Assembly: GCF_026210795.1 (NCBI RefSeq)
Contig: NC_089438.1
Location: 5,194,218-5,258,217 of the forward strand
Origin: Rhizophagus irregularis
Lineage: Eukaryota; Glomeromycota; Glomeromycetes; Glomerales; Glomeraceae
Reading direction: 5' to 3'
Length of the DNA: 64,000 nucleotides
Made by a program: the position numbers and the translations under genes. Below, piece by piece: positions 10,667-22,605 of the stretch (its first letter is position 1; the number at the start of each line of letters is the position of its first letter). The notes beneath the pieces were generated by a model. It was not told where the DNA came from and did not search any database. It was given only the letters and a program-made list of their open reading frames with translations.

Positions 10667-12377
10667 TTAATCACCAGACAAATCCAGTTACACCAATTTA
10701 CTAATTGTTAAAATTCTGTGTAACATTAATCGTTAAACTTCATTCAATATTAACTTATTCAAACATAATGTTACGTCATGATTTTATCACAGAAAATCAA
10801 CTTCTGACTTCCATTTTAGGTATTAAATTCATTTTTTTGAACATTAACTAATTAAAATAGAAATTCAAAATATTCGAGACTTTTTTTGTTATTTTGGTCT
10901 TTTTTCTCAAGATCCTTTTTAATTTCAAGCTGTTAAATATCAACAATAGCCAAAATATATGTAAAAAGATGTGCCAGTTACGTTTATTTATCTTATAAAA
11001 TTAGTTTACACACTAGATTTTTTTTTATATATGTAAAAACACTTTTTGTAATAGAAATGCACTTTTTCAATATTACAGCCTGACTTTATTGCTTTGAAAA
11101 AAAAATATTACCTATTTACTTTTCTTTTTATGCCTAATATTATTATTCCAATACCTTTTAACACGCTGGATATTCCATTCTTGTGATAGTTTACTTAAGA
11201 CTTCATTAATTTCAGTTTCTGTGGGTATTGTTTCCTTTTGTAACAAGCAACTTAAGATTTGTTTTTCTTCTTCAGTTGTTATAATTCTAATTCTTTGGCG
11301 TTTTGGTTGAGACTCATTTTGATTGTCTAATTCAATACTCACTCTTTTTAAATTACCTTTAACTGACTGAAGAACTTGTTCGTTAGATTGAATGGGCATA
11401 CACCAGATGATTGATTCCCATTATTTTTTGGCACAGTATTCTTTCTTGGTTTTTTATTTTTTAATAAATCAGAAATTTTAGTTTTCATTACTGACAATAC
11501 CCTTTTTCCTTTAGTATTAATTGCCTCAGTTTTTATTACTTCTTGCCGAAAAATTTCTTTGATTCTCTTTAATCCATCCATATATGCTTGGTTTATTTTT
11601 ATTAATCCTTCTTGATTCAATTGGGGTGGAGAGTTTTTCTTGAAAAGATCATGATTAATAGAATTATCCATTTCGAATGCTTCTAATAAATCATGCACTA
11701 ATTTCCATAATGGTTCAATACGATTATTTGTGTTGCGATCCTTGTGTTGATATGAGTAAGTACCCAAAAATTCATTTAATAATGTATCTATTCGATTTCT
11801 TTCCTCTTGAGTTGCTTTAATTTGTAACTCTAAGTTTTCTTGATTACACGAATTTCCAGTAATATTCTGTTTAATATAAGCAACACCATGAGTTTCTAAC
11901 GCTTCGTCAAAAGCAGGATAATGTCCTTCTCTTGCTAAATTTATAGAAGCACAAAGATGAAGTTTTTTTTCTAACAGTGGATATTTTTCTAAATTCGCAA
12001 GAAAATGTGTAACAGAAGTAGCATAATTGCTTTTTCTCGCGGCAGGAAAAAGTGGAGCAAAAGCTGCTAATCCAAATTTTTGTAATTCATAATTTCCACA
12101 GTGTATTCCGGTAAGATGAGTTTTCCATATTGCAAACCATTCATAATATAAGTACCATATTCTTAAGCATATTTTCTCATTTGCAGGACAAGATAATATT
12201 TCTTCGATTTTAATCTTACTTTTTTGTAAGTATATATTAATGGCTGCTCCAACTGCAACCCAGATTAGTTCTAAAACCCTTCTTGTAGATCGACAGTCAA
12301 TAACAGCTGCAAATTTATCCAAAAATTTCACACCTAAAGTCGTAGTCAAATCATATATTCCGTAACTTGAAAATAAT

Positions 12378-15150
12378 CACTAGTCGAAAAAAGACCATTC
12401 GGCCTAAATTTGACCAGGTTGAATATAGGTCGAATGATGATGTAACATATGTCAAATTGAGGTCGAATTTTTGGGCGCATTTAGGGTGCCAATCGTCTCA
12501 AATTCGGAAAGAAAATTCGGCCATCACTACACTACCATTCGACCTAAATTTGACTAGGTTGAATTTAGGTTGAATTTAGGTCTAATAGTGGCGTCAAATT
12601 GAGTTCGGATGATTATTCGACACAAAATTTTGTCTCAATATTTATTTATTAATTTAGTTCAATTTCAAATTTATTAATTTATTAAAACACTTAAATATAC
12701 AGTACATGTATATTAGCATCTATCTAATGTATAAATAAAATAATTATACATAATTTCACAATCACATGATCGCATTTTGAAAAGAACGAATGTTAAAAGT
12801 CGTCTTACTATAACTAAAGAAAAAAAATAAAGTCCAAGTCCGATCTGAAATAAAAATTCGGAAAAACAAAACTTTAAAAAAAAAGTTTCAAAACGAACCG
12901 TTTTGAAACTTACTAATCGATCCTATCATCCGGGATAAGGAAGCCGAAACTACAAAATAAAATAATAAAAAAATTTTTTAAAAAAGTTTTTAAGTGAAAA
13001 CTTACCAATTCGATCCGGGAAGTGCGAAACTGTTGATTTCTACAAATTATAAGATAAAAAAAATCAATAAAAAAAATCAAAATTAATAATAAAAAAAAAA
13101 ACTTACCAATTCAAAGACGTTGATCTACACGTTCTACTAAAGAAATCTACCGAAGCTGAAGAAAATTCCAAGAAAACGTCTTACAAAAGTAAGAGATAGA
13201 GAAATGGCGGGAAATAACGAAAGAGGAGAGGGAAGGTGAGAGGGAAGAGAGAAAGAAAGCCCCGAAGTTCCTACAAAATAAAGAAATAGAAACGTTAATA
13301 CAGTATAACGTTTCTTTTTTTTAAAAAAAAGAACTACTAAGATTCGTAATACTTACAAATCTTAGTTCTTTTTCGTTCTTCAGAAGCCCACCAAAACCTA
13401 TAAAAAAAGAATAAGAACGGTTAGTAACCGTTCATAATAATTAGAATAAAAAAAAAGAAAAAAAAACTAAGATTCGTAATACGGAATACTTACGAATCTT
13501 AGTTTTTTCCGTTCTTCATTCTTCGGAAACTCACCCAAACGGACGAACCTATAAAAAAAAAGAAAGGAACGGTTAGTAAACCGTTCCAAAATAATAAAAA
13601 AAAACAAAAATTAAGATTCGTACTCGTATTTACGAATCTTGGTTTCAGAAGCCAACTGAACCTATAAAAATAAAAGAAAACAAACGGTTAGAAACCGTTC
13701 ATAATATTAAAAAAAAACCTAAGATTCGTAACGAACCTTAGTTCTCCTTTTCCCGATCCTCGGAAGCTCACAATATATAAAAAAAAGAAAGAATGGTTAG
13801 TAAACCATTCGTAATAATCAAAAATAAAAAAAAAGATTAAAGATTCGTACTTACGAATCTTTGGGTTTTCGTTCTTCAGAAGCCCACCCGATCCTAAAAA
13901 AAGAAAAAAACGGTTATTAGTAACCGTTTATATATTAAAAAAAAAACAAAAAAAATTAAACCAAGATTCGTACTTACTTACGAATCTTAGTTTCTTGGTT
14001 TTCCGTTCTTCGGAAGCCCACTCGATCCTAAAAAATAGAAAAGAACGGTTATTAGTAACCGTTCATAATATTTTTTTAAAAAAATAAAAAAAAATCCAAG
14101 ATTCTTACGAATCTTTGGAATTTTCCCATTCTTCGGAACACGGAAGCCCACCCGAATGGCCGAACCTAAAAAAAAAGTAAAAAAAGAACGGTTAGTAACC
14201 GTTCATATTAAATTAAAAAAAAATAATAAACCAAGTTTCGTACTTACGAAACTTGGTTTTTCCATACTTCGGAAGCCCACCCGAACGGCCGAATCTAAAA
14301 AAAAGTAATAAAAGAACGGTTAGTAACCGTTCATACTAAATTAAAAAAAAATAAATAAATAAACCAAGTTTCGTATTTACGAAACTTGGTTTCCATACTT
14401 CGGAAGCCCACCCGAACGGCCGAATCTAAAAAAAAAGTAATAAAAGAACGGTTAGTAACCTTTCATATACTAAATTAAAAAAAATAAACAAATAAACCAA
14501 GCTTCGTACTTACGAAACTTGGTTTTTCCATACTTCGGAAGCCCACCCGAACGGCTGAATCTAAAAAAAAAGTAATAAAAGAACGGTTAGTAACTGTTTA
14601 TACTAAATTAAAAAAATAAATAAATAAACCAAGTTTCGTACTTACGAAACTTGGTTTTTCCATACTTTGGAAGCCCATCCGAGCCTTTTAAATGGGCGTC
14701 TTGAATCTAAAAAAGAAAAAAACAAAACGTTAGTGAAACGTTTTGTTAAAAAAAGTAAAAATTTGAAGGTATATGTATACCTTCGAAAGAGATAAGTGAC
14801 GAAAGGAAAGGGGAAAGGGTAAGGAAGGGAAAAGCGAAGGAAGGGAAAGGAGAACGAAGGGAGGGAAAGGGGAAGAAGAGAAACTGGGACGAAGGAAAAG
14901 GGGAACGAAGGAAGGGAAAGGGCGAGTAGGGAAAGAAGAAAATTAAAAAAATTTAAAAAAGGATCATCCTTTTTTAAACTTTTATTTTAATACACGTATC
15001 GCATAACGCATAACGTTTGATTAACATAATTCAACTAGGTTGAATATATGTCTAATCGTAGATCTTTACTAGTTGAAGTCAAATTTTATTAATTCTAGTC
15101 GAATATAGGCCAAATTGTATTAAGGCCGAATATTCTTTTTTCGACTAGTG
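12378..15150. mobile_element. Non-autonomous CACTA element with 3-bp target duplication
   Basis: Ends are CACTAGTCGAAAAAAGA and its inverted partner TCTTTTTTCGACTAGTG. The 3-bp target AAT is present at 12375-12377 and 15151-15153. Copy A has the uninterrupted site (ATT at 2026-2028 on the other strand), which proves the boundaries. CACTA termini and 3-bp duplications define the EnSpm/CACTA superfamily. Near each end are diverged GGCCTAAATTTGAC/GTTGAATATAGGTC-type subterminal repeats. There is no transposase gene, so mobility would depend on an autonomous relative. The centre is a purine-rich stretch (14800-14940) plus the array described separately. Confidence 0.92.
13290..14765 (-). repeat. 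Array of intron-like, palindrome-bearing units inside the CACTA element
   Basis: Eleven or so units of about 105-135 bp. Read on minus, a unit has TTTTTTTAG, a spacer of about 45 nt (ATTCGGCCGTTCGGGTGGGC .. CTTCCGAAG), a palindrome containing CGTAAGTACG, an AT-rich stretch, a second palindrome GAACGGTTACTAACCGTTC and another T-run ending in TAG. So GTAAGT, TACTAAC and pyrimidine-tract plus AG occur in the order and spacing of a small intron. The second palindrome lies at about 13416, 13570, 13796, 13914, 14048, 14190, 14317, 14450 and 14584. Arm changes are matched in the partner arm (GATTCG/CGAATC in the first units, GTTTCG/CGAAAC in the last ones). Confidence 0.85.
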
Positions 15151-15674
15151 AATGTAACCAAGGCGCTCATCATATCCTTTGAGGTGTGCCACTGACCAAG
15201 AATAGGCCGTATATTTTCTGATTTATTGCGGCATTTAATTAATCGTCTAAATATCGCCTCATCTGCACAAATATCTAGAAAATCATTCTCCTCTAAAGAA
15301 AAATCTCTTCTATATATTTCCATAGCACGTAAGATTTCGTTATCATCATTTAGGGATCCACTTGGTTCTAGTATGACTACGTTTAGAGGTGGAAGATTAC
15401 AGCCGAATTCTGTTTGCCTTAATATTTCTGAATTTATTGCTGTAAGATCAATCTTATTGTATTCTAGTTCTTGTCTTTCATTGTACTGGAATGCCAGCAA
15501 ACTTATAAAAATTTCATTTATTTTGAAAATAATATCGCGCATTTTTTGTGATATTTCAAAGATTTGTGTATCAATATTTAGATCACGTATTGGTTCTGGT
15601 TTTTTAACAATAACTTCCGGTAATGAAAACTGAAACACCATTCTTAGCGTAGCATGTGATGTACCTCAAGTTAC

Positions 15675-18514
15675 CACTGGTCAAAATTGGTGCTATTGGG
15701 TACATATCGGGTACCTGATATGTGTATAATATATGTAATATATGTGTATGATATTTAACAATACTACACATATCGGGTACCTGATATGTGTAGTATAAAT
15801 GTAGAAAATCGGTGACACATCATGTAAACATCATATACACATCTTACACATATCGGGTAGTCAAATATCAGTGACATATCTTATAGATATCATACATTTA
15901 ACACACATATATCGGGTAGTAAAATATCAGTGATATATATTATAGATATCATACATTTAATACACACATATCGGGTAGTAAAATATCAGTGACATATCTT
16001 ATAGATATCATACATTTAATACACACATATCGGGTAGTAAAATATCAGTGATATATATTATAGATATCATACATTTAACACACATATATCGGGTAGTAAA
16101 ATATGTAAAATATTGGTAATATATATTTTTATTGTATACGTTTGACAATTTCATATTAAAACTAATAGATTTATATCTCTTTTTTATTTTAATTTGGGCT
16201 AAATGAAATTCAATTTTATTAAAATTTATAAATTTATTTACATAAAAGCAATAATACAAATCTTACACTATCTGCTACGTAAAATCAAATAAAGTTGAAC
16301 ATAATTATACTATGTAATATGTTAAGTTCTACTGAAAGTAGCAATGATAATAAAATTACCTCTTTGCTTGTTTTGTTATATCTGTTTATTATTTAAAAGA
16401 AATATCAGTGAAAATATTAGTAAGTATATTAATTAATAGGAGAAAATAAAATAGAAATGTTAATAAAAACGTTAGTGGTAAATATAGAAAATATTAGTAA
16501 AAATGTTAGTAGGAAGAAAGAAAAGTTAGTAAAATAGAAAATGTTAATAGGAGAATGTTAATAAAAACATGTTAGTAGTATTTAATATTAATAGAAAATG
16601 TTAAGTGGTAGAAAACATTAGTGAGAAAAAAGAAAAAAAGTATTAGAACGTCAATAGAAAATGTATATATAAAAAGAAAAAAACAAGCATAATGAAAATA
16701 TACCTTTATGTTTATTTCTAAATATAAAAATAAAAAAAAAATATATTAATATTATTTCATAATAACTAAGTAACGAGTTTGTTTTAAATAAAAAGTTTAA
16801 GAGAAAGGGCTTTTACGAAAGAAAAAAAAAATAAACAAAGTGCGAAATATAAATACCGAAATCATGTGATCAATCGCCTGATTACAATAACAAATTCTGA
16901 TTGGGCCATGGATTTTAACCAGATTATTATAATTAATAAAAAAAATGCATTTATACTATTTATACTAGAATTACACTGCAAGTTAAACTCTTTATCGCTT
17001 TAAATAATACAAAACCCTACTTAAATATACCAATTAGTCACAAATCGGGTACTTATTGGTAGCCTATTTGTCACCTATCATGCATACCAGTCAACATGGT
17101 AAATCACTGATTTTTCATAATATCAAATAATAAATATTTATTTAGAAACTCCAAGAACCTACAAAAAGAAAAAAAAGTAATGTTACTAAGGAAAAAAAAT
17201 AAACGTGAAACTCCCCTTTCCCATTTACCTTTCACTAAAGTCCAGTTCGTATAATTCGTCCGGCGTTCCTACAATAAAAGAAAAAAATGTAACATTAGTA
17301 ATGTTACTAAAAGAAGTAAATTTCTCTTCCATTAATACCTTCACTCAAAAGTCCGGTTCGTAATTTCATCTGGCTTTCCTACAAAAAGAAAAAAGAAACA
17401 TTAGAAACGTTTCTTATTTAACACACATGACACACTACACCCACCCAACTTACATCAAGTGTAAGTCCACTTTCTAAGAGTCTGGCATCCTAGTCCTACA
17501 AAAAAACAAAGAAAGAAACGTTAGTACGTTTCTTTAATATTCAAAAAACCAATTCCCCTCCCCTATTCCTAACATTATCCAAGTCCGGATTCGTTTTCAA
17601 GAGTCCAGCGCCCTACCCTACAAAAAAATAAAGAAAGCAACGTAAGTACGTTTCTTTATATAATATTAAAAAAACATTTCCCCCTCTTCCCATTCCTTAC
17701 ATTATCCAAGTCCGGGTTCGCTTTCAAGAGTCTAGCGTCCTAGTTCTATAAAAAAAATTAAGAAAGAAACGTTAAAAACGTTTCTTTAATATTAACCCTT
17801 TCTCTTTCCTTACACACATTCCAAGTCCAGGTTCGTTTTCAAGAGTCCGGCATCCTAGTTCTATAAAAAAAAAGAAAGAAACATTAAAAACGTTTCTTAA
17901 TTACAGTAAAACACATAATCCCAGTCTCCTTCTCCCACATTACCTTTATTGGTTCGACGGTTCGTCCTGGTCTTCAAGGTCCGGCATTCTACAAAAAATA
18001 GGAGTCCGACCTACAAAAAAAAAATAAAAAATGAAATATTTTTTTTTTAAGTATTGATTTTTATTAGATTATCAACGATTAATAAATGATTGGATCCTAA
18101 CTGAAACTTCAGGTAATTTTGCGAAACTCTAGTTTTGGCAAGCAATCCTAGATCGAATATTACACGGATGACTGGATTGACCAGATTGATCAGATAATCT
18201 GGTCAAATCCTATTTTTTTTTATTTTTTTTTTTTAAAAAAAAAATATTTTTTATTCTCCTTCGGTCTTCCCCTTTGGAATTCGGCTTAAACAGCTTAGGA
18301 CGTTCGTTTTTCTAAGGGAACACCTCCCTGGAACTGGATTTCGGCTTGAAGGTAAGTTAGGAGGAGGGAATTTTGTTTCTTTTTTGTTTTTATTTATTTA
18401 TTTATTTTTCTAACGTTTCTCTTTATTCTTTTTTGTAGACTTCGGCTTCTTGGATTATTTGGGATATTGGGTAAGTGTGTGGGGGTGGGTTCTTTTGGAA
18501 TTTACTTTGAAGAA
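15675..18514. mobile_element. Left part of a CACTG-ended non-autonomous element (copy 2a)
   Basis: Begins CACTGGTCAAAATTGGTGC at the break in copy B and is nearly identical to the element at 42938-47299 over most of its length. It ends where another CACTA-type terminus starts (18515), so its right arm is absent. Segments: TATC/GGGTA tandem repeats (15700-16120), an AT-rich middle (16130-17100), a minus-oriented intron-like array (17160-18010), and the start of the plus-oriented array (18250-18514). The tandem repeats near the left end have a period of about 60 bp, with one more copy than in 2b. No coding region is supported. Confidence 0.8.
17160..18010 (-). repeat. Intron-like unit array, minus orientation, in element 2a
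   Basis: About seven units of roughly 110-125 bp. On minus each has a palindrome such as AAACGTACTAACGTT, then a T-run ending in GTAG (plus strand CTACAAAAAA..), then about 45 nt including a variant of GACTCTTGAAAACGAA..CCGGACTTGG. GTAAG-type donors follow in several units. The plus strand shows GTTAGTA at about 17520 and close variants elsewhere. The orientation is opposite to the array in the right half of the same element family. Confidence 0.7.
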
Positions 18515-18664
18515 CACTGGTCGAAATAGTCCAAATCGGCTAGAAATCAGATGTCCGATTTTAGGCCGAATTTGGTGATAAAGATGGCCGATTTATTAAT
18601 TTAGGCAAAGTTCCGATTGGCAGGCCGATCGAAGCCGATCAGAATATCCAAATTGTATCTGAAT

Positions 18665-19160
18665 TGCTTAGTATTTTTGATCCGAATTGTTTAAAAAAAT
18701 ATATTCATAAATTTACCGAATTGCAGTGAATTTATTCTGAATTATGATAAATTTTGATAAATTGCGATAAATTTTAATCTGAATTGCAGTAAATTTTATT
18801 CTGAATTGCAGTAAATTTTAATCTGAATTGCAGTAAATTTTCTATTCTGAATTGCGGTAAATTTTTTATTCTGAATTGCGGTAAATTTTATTCTGAATTG
18901 CAGTAAATTTTCTATTCTGAATTGCGGTAAATTTTATTCTGAATTGCGGTAAATTTATTCTGAATTGCGGTAAAAATTTAATAAATTGCGGTTAATTTAT
19001 TCTGAATTGCGGTAAAAATTTAATGAATTGCGGTTAATTTTATTCTGAATTGCGTCTGAATTGCAGTAAATTTTATTCTGAATTATGGTATATTTGCAGT
19101 AAATTTTATTCTGAATTGCGGTAAATTTGCAGTAAATTTATTTCGAATTGTAATTAATTT
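18665..19160. repeat. Left subterminal repeats of the CACTA element
   Basis: About 17 copies of a 20-25-bp unit (TTCTGAATTGCGGTAAATTT and variants) follow the left terminus. Subterminal arrays of this kind are the binding sites of accessory proteins in plant CACTA elements; that role is inferred here. Confidence 0.85.
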
Positions 19161-19293
19161 TTTTCTGAATTAAGACAAATTTATTTTGAATTATGGAAAA
19201 TTCTAATACTAATAATTTGGAATATTAATTACATATATATATAGATTTTTGACGAAAAAAAGAAAGTTTTCTACCAAATTAATTCAGATTCGT

Positions 19294-21693
19294 TCATTGC
19301 GCATCATCCATATGTAAATTAGAATCTGAATTATTATGATTGTCGCCGACCGTTGATTTTGATGGGTTTTCTTCTCCTTCCTTGTTATGGTCTTCATTAT
19401 TTTCGGTGGTGTTGCCAGTTGCTGGTGTTGTCCCTTTACTAACTTCTTCTTCTTCTTCATCATATTCAGTGATTAAACCCTGATCGATATTAGTATCGAA
19501 TATTAAATCTTGTTGTTGTATGATATAAAACCATTCGGGAGCATTCGACAGATGTGGTCGGTCGTATTTTTGTACCTCGTTGTCGTATCTACGTTCGCGT
19601 ATTAATTTCGACTTATTTGACGAGTATACATCGAGTACATTTCGTAGCAAATTTTTAAGCTGAAGAAACAATAAAATATAAAAATTAAATCCAGCGATTC
19701 GTCTGAAAAATCAAGATTCAGAAGTTCTAACCTCATCAGATCTCCACGAATAGTCGTAAATAGCGATTATGGACTTTGTTGGGTCTTCTTCGTCTGTCTC
19801 GCTTATTTCTGGAGAATGAAATAAGCGATTGGATAACATCTTTAGTAATCTACGCTTATCATATTTTGTTATCCGTTCATCGTCAAAACTATATAATCTC
19901 TTTGCCGCCTTAATTCGGCGGATTTTCTTCTAAAATACGTTATAATTTGAATAAAATTCAATACATAATCAGAATAAAATTCAGCATAATAATTATAAAT
20001 CATTACTAACGTCATGTACTCGATTGTTTGAGTGCACCCGGTGTTTATTTTCGTCAGCTTTTCCCCTATCCATTAATCTTTGATGAGAACGACGAGACTT
20101 GTGGAGACAACCCAACCATTTTGTAAGTTGCTTATTCGAAGCGGGAAAACACGGAGCAAGGGCTGAACGCAATTCAAGGACTAGCTTACGACGAATCTTG
20201 AGATTTTTCGCGCTATTGAACGTTTCATTGTAATCTAGTCCTCGAGTTTCATCGATGGTTTTCAAAATAGACTTCATTTCAGCCTAAATATAACAATCAA
20301 ATAATGATAACTGGTACTTAATTACTCAATACTGCAATTTTAAATAACTGAATCAGACAAATAAAATTAATATACCCTAGCTTCTTTTTCGTCGTACTCA
20401 TCATTATTGTTAGAACCAGACCGTTCTTCCTCCGATTCTTCCTCGTATCGCTCAGACTTTTTTGTCTTAATTCTTTTTTGACGTTTTGCCAGCTGTTCGA
20501 GATCCGTCTGTTTATGAATGGCTTTAGGCAGACGGATTCTCAAATACCTGTTTAAGCTTTTGCGTAGATCGTCATTCTCGTCTGCAAAGGCCTCGTTTAT
20601 TCGAGTCAAAAAACGATTTTCGTCGAATAATCGGTTATTTTCGCATTGAAGCTTTGCATTCTCTACTTGTACTTCTTCAATTTGTTTCTTTAATTTTAGA
20701 TTTTCTAAATAAAGAATTTTATTAATAGTAATATTTTTTTACAAATAATTCTGAATTTATACGAATGAAGTCAAAATCGTACCTGCTTCTAAATCAGTAT
20801 CGTCATCATCGATCATTTTTTCATTACCTTGATCGTCTTTAACCACTAATACGAATTTTTGTGGAATTCGAATATTCCCATATCGTTTTTTCATTTCCGA
20901 TAACAACTCTTGTTGATCTATAAAAATTATTAATTATCGTACATGTCAATCAGCAATTTTCCAAAATTCAATTACCTTTAGGAATATTTGGCGGTTCAAT
21001 TTCTATAACCTCATCGTCAGACTCTTCTTGAGTCGGCTTAGTCGACTTTGCAGATTTGAGGATCGACTTGATGGGTGACGATTTGCTAGTTGACTTATTG
21101 GTTTTATCAATCGTCTCATTCGGATTACTTTCTTCTTCTGTTCTTTTCCATTGACGATTAGATCCTTCGTCAGGTGTTTCTTCTTGAAACCTTTGCTGCT
21201 TTTGTTTGTTTGACTTGGTGAGTGACGATTTGCTAGTCAACTTATTGGTTTTGTCACTCGTCTCATTCGGATCACTTTCTTCTTCCGCTCTTTCCCGTTG
21301 ACGATTAGATCCTTTGCTCAGTGTTTCTTCTTGAAACCTTTGCTGCTTTTGTTTGTTTGACTTGGTGGGTGACGATTTGCTAGTCGACTTATTGGTTTTG
21401 TCACTCGTCTCATTCAGATTACTTTCTTCTTCCGTTCTTCCCCGTTGACGATTAGATCCTTTGTCAGGTGTTTCTTCTTGAAACCTTTGCTGCTTTTATT
21501 TGTTTGACTTGGTGGGTGACGATTTGCTAGTCGACTTATTGGTCTTGTCACTCGTCTCATTCAGATTACTTTCTTCTTCCGTTCTTCTCCGTTGACGATT
21601 AGATCTTTTGTCAGGTGTTTCTTCTTGAAACATCTGTTGCTTTTGTTTGTTATTTTTTTTATTGTTTTTTTTATTATTGCTATTATTTGACAT
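19294..21693 (-). CDS. Six-exon CACTA accessory protein (TnpA-like role), one nonsense codon
   Basis: Exons on minus: 21693-20976, 20917-20783, 20704-20376, 20283-20011, 19929-19732, 19659-19294. All introns are GT..AG and the codon phases join without conflict to give about 672 residues. The N-terminus is Asn/Lys-rich. Then come four tandem copies of a roughly 44-residue unit (QKQQRFQEETPD.., NETSDKTNKSTSKSS). A coiled coil (ENLKLKKQIEEVQVENAKL) and a basic segment follow, then a region with APCFPASNKQLTKWLGCLHK. The C-terminal tail is acidic. One TAA at 21498-21496 interrupts the first repeat, where the sister repeats have CAA. The start at 21693 begins MSNNSNN; an upstream in-frame ATG exists at 21747. 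Position and architecture suggest a DNA-binding partner of the transposase; I recognise no named domain. Confidence 0.72.
20985..21640 (-). repeat. About 130-bp tandem repeats within the accessory gene
   Basis: Four copies encode QKQQRFQEETPD..SNRQ..RTEEESN.NETSDKTNKSTSKSSPTKS with few differences, mostly synonymous or conservative. The repeat encodes alternating basic and acidic patches. Length variation between element copies would be expected. Confidence 0.85.
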
Positions 21694-21779
21694 TTTATAT
21701 TCACTCAATATTCGTTTAAAAAATCGAAGCGGGTTCAATATCGTCATATCGTCCTATTTATAAATTTAAAAATCATCAA

Positions 21780-22605
21780 TTAATTAATAAGAAAATCGTT
21801 AGCGTTCTACTGCGTTGATTTCTCGATTGAAAAATCAACTATAAATCATAATTAAAAAAGATAAATCAATTAATTAATAAGAAAATCGTTAGCGTCCTGC
21901 GTTGATTTCTCGATTGAAAAATCAATTATAAATCATAATTAAAAAAGACAAATAAATTAAAATTACGAAAATCGTTAGCATTCTACTGCGTTGATTTCTC
22001 GATTGAAAAATCAACTATAAATCATAATTAAAAAAAACAAATCAATTAATTAAAATTAAGAAAATCATTAGGGCAGTGACATTTATTACGTAATATTTTA
22101 GGGGGTGGGAGGGTATTTAAAGGTCATATAACATATAAGTGTAACGTAAGATTTTTCATATTACATGGGGGTGGGGGAGTATGGGCTTATAGTAAATGGA
22201 TATTACGTAATAAATGTCACTGCCCTTAGCGTCCTATTGCGTTGATTTCTCGATTGAAAAATCAACTATAAATCATAATTAAAAAATCAAATCAATTAAT
22301 TAAAATTAAGAAAATCGTTAGCGTCCTACTGCGTTGAATTCTTGATTGGAAAATCAACTATAAATCATAATTAAAAAAAACAAATCAATTAATTAAAATT
22401 AAGAAAATCGTTAGCGTCCTACTGCATTGATTTCTCGATTGAAAAATCAACTATAAATCATAATTAAAAAAGACAAATCAATTAATTAATAAGAAAATCG
22501 TTAGCGTCCTGCGTTGATTTCTCGATTGAAAAATCAATTATAAATCATAATTAAAAAAGACAAATAAATTAAAATTACGAAAATCGTTAGCATTCTACTG
22601 CGTTA
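21780..22605. repeat. Central tandem repeat between the two divergent CACTA genes
   Basis: Seven or eight units of about 90 bp contain AATCGTTAGCGTCC, GCGTTGATTTCTCGATTG and AAAAATCAACTATAAATCAT. TTGATTTCTCGATTGAAAAATCAA forms an imperfect palindrome in each unit. The block separates the start of the minus gene (21693) from that of the plus gene (about 23105), so it probably contains or borders the bidirectional promoter. A MITE is inserted in it at 22071. Confidence 0.75.
22071..22225. mobile_element. Tourist/PIF-Harbinger-like MITE (155 bp) with TTA duplication
   Basis: Ends are GGGCAGTGACATTTATTACG and its inverted partner, extending about 25 bp. The target TTA is present at 22068-22070 and 22226-22228. 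The neighbouring tandem units show the empty site (AATCGTTAGCGTCC). A 3-bp TTA duplication with GGG-starting ends is characteristic of PIF/Harbinger MITEs. There is no coding capacity. Confidence 0.85.

Larger units (their letters stand above)
10677..15674 (-). pseudogene. Copy B of the homeodomain-tailed repeat protein, split by a CACTA insertion
   Basis: On minus, the coding parts are 15665-15151 (RGTSHATLRMVFQF.. to MMSALVTF) and 12377-11112, joined across the element at 12378-15150. The second part has a long open frame (12349-11348), then a frameshift near 11390 into the homeodomain-like end (11399-11112), with V-K-R-Y-W-N-N-N and a basic tail. The 3' flank (11111-10677) is shared with copy A. 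The 5' half is missing because a CACTG-ended element begins at 15675. Copy B lacks the two frameshifts and two of the stop codons seen in copy A. Confidence 0.75.

Noticed and set aside
10333-10711. Repeat proteins on both strands of the young satellite
   Set aside because: Same reason: 51-bp period, both strands open, no start context or domain.
13290-14765. CRISPR-like array
   Set aside because: The units are contiguous palindromic repeats without unique spacers, inside a transposon of a eukaryote.
15226-15633. Plus-strand frame over copy B
   Set aside because: Antisense shadow of the minus-strand coding part, which aligns with copy A.
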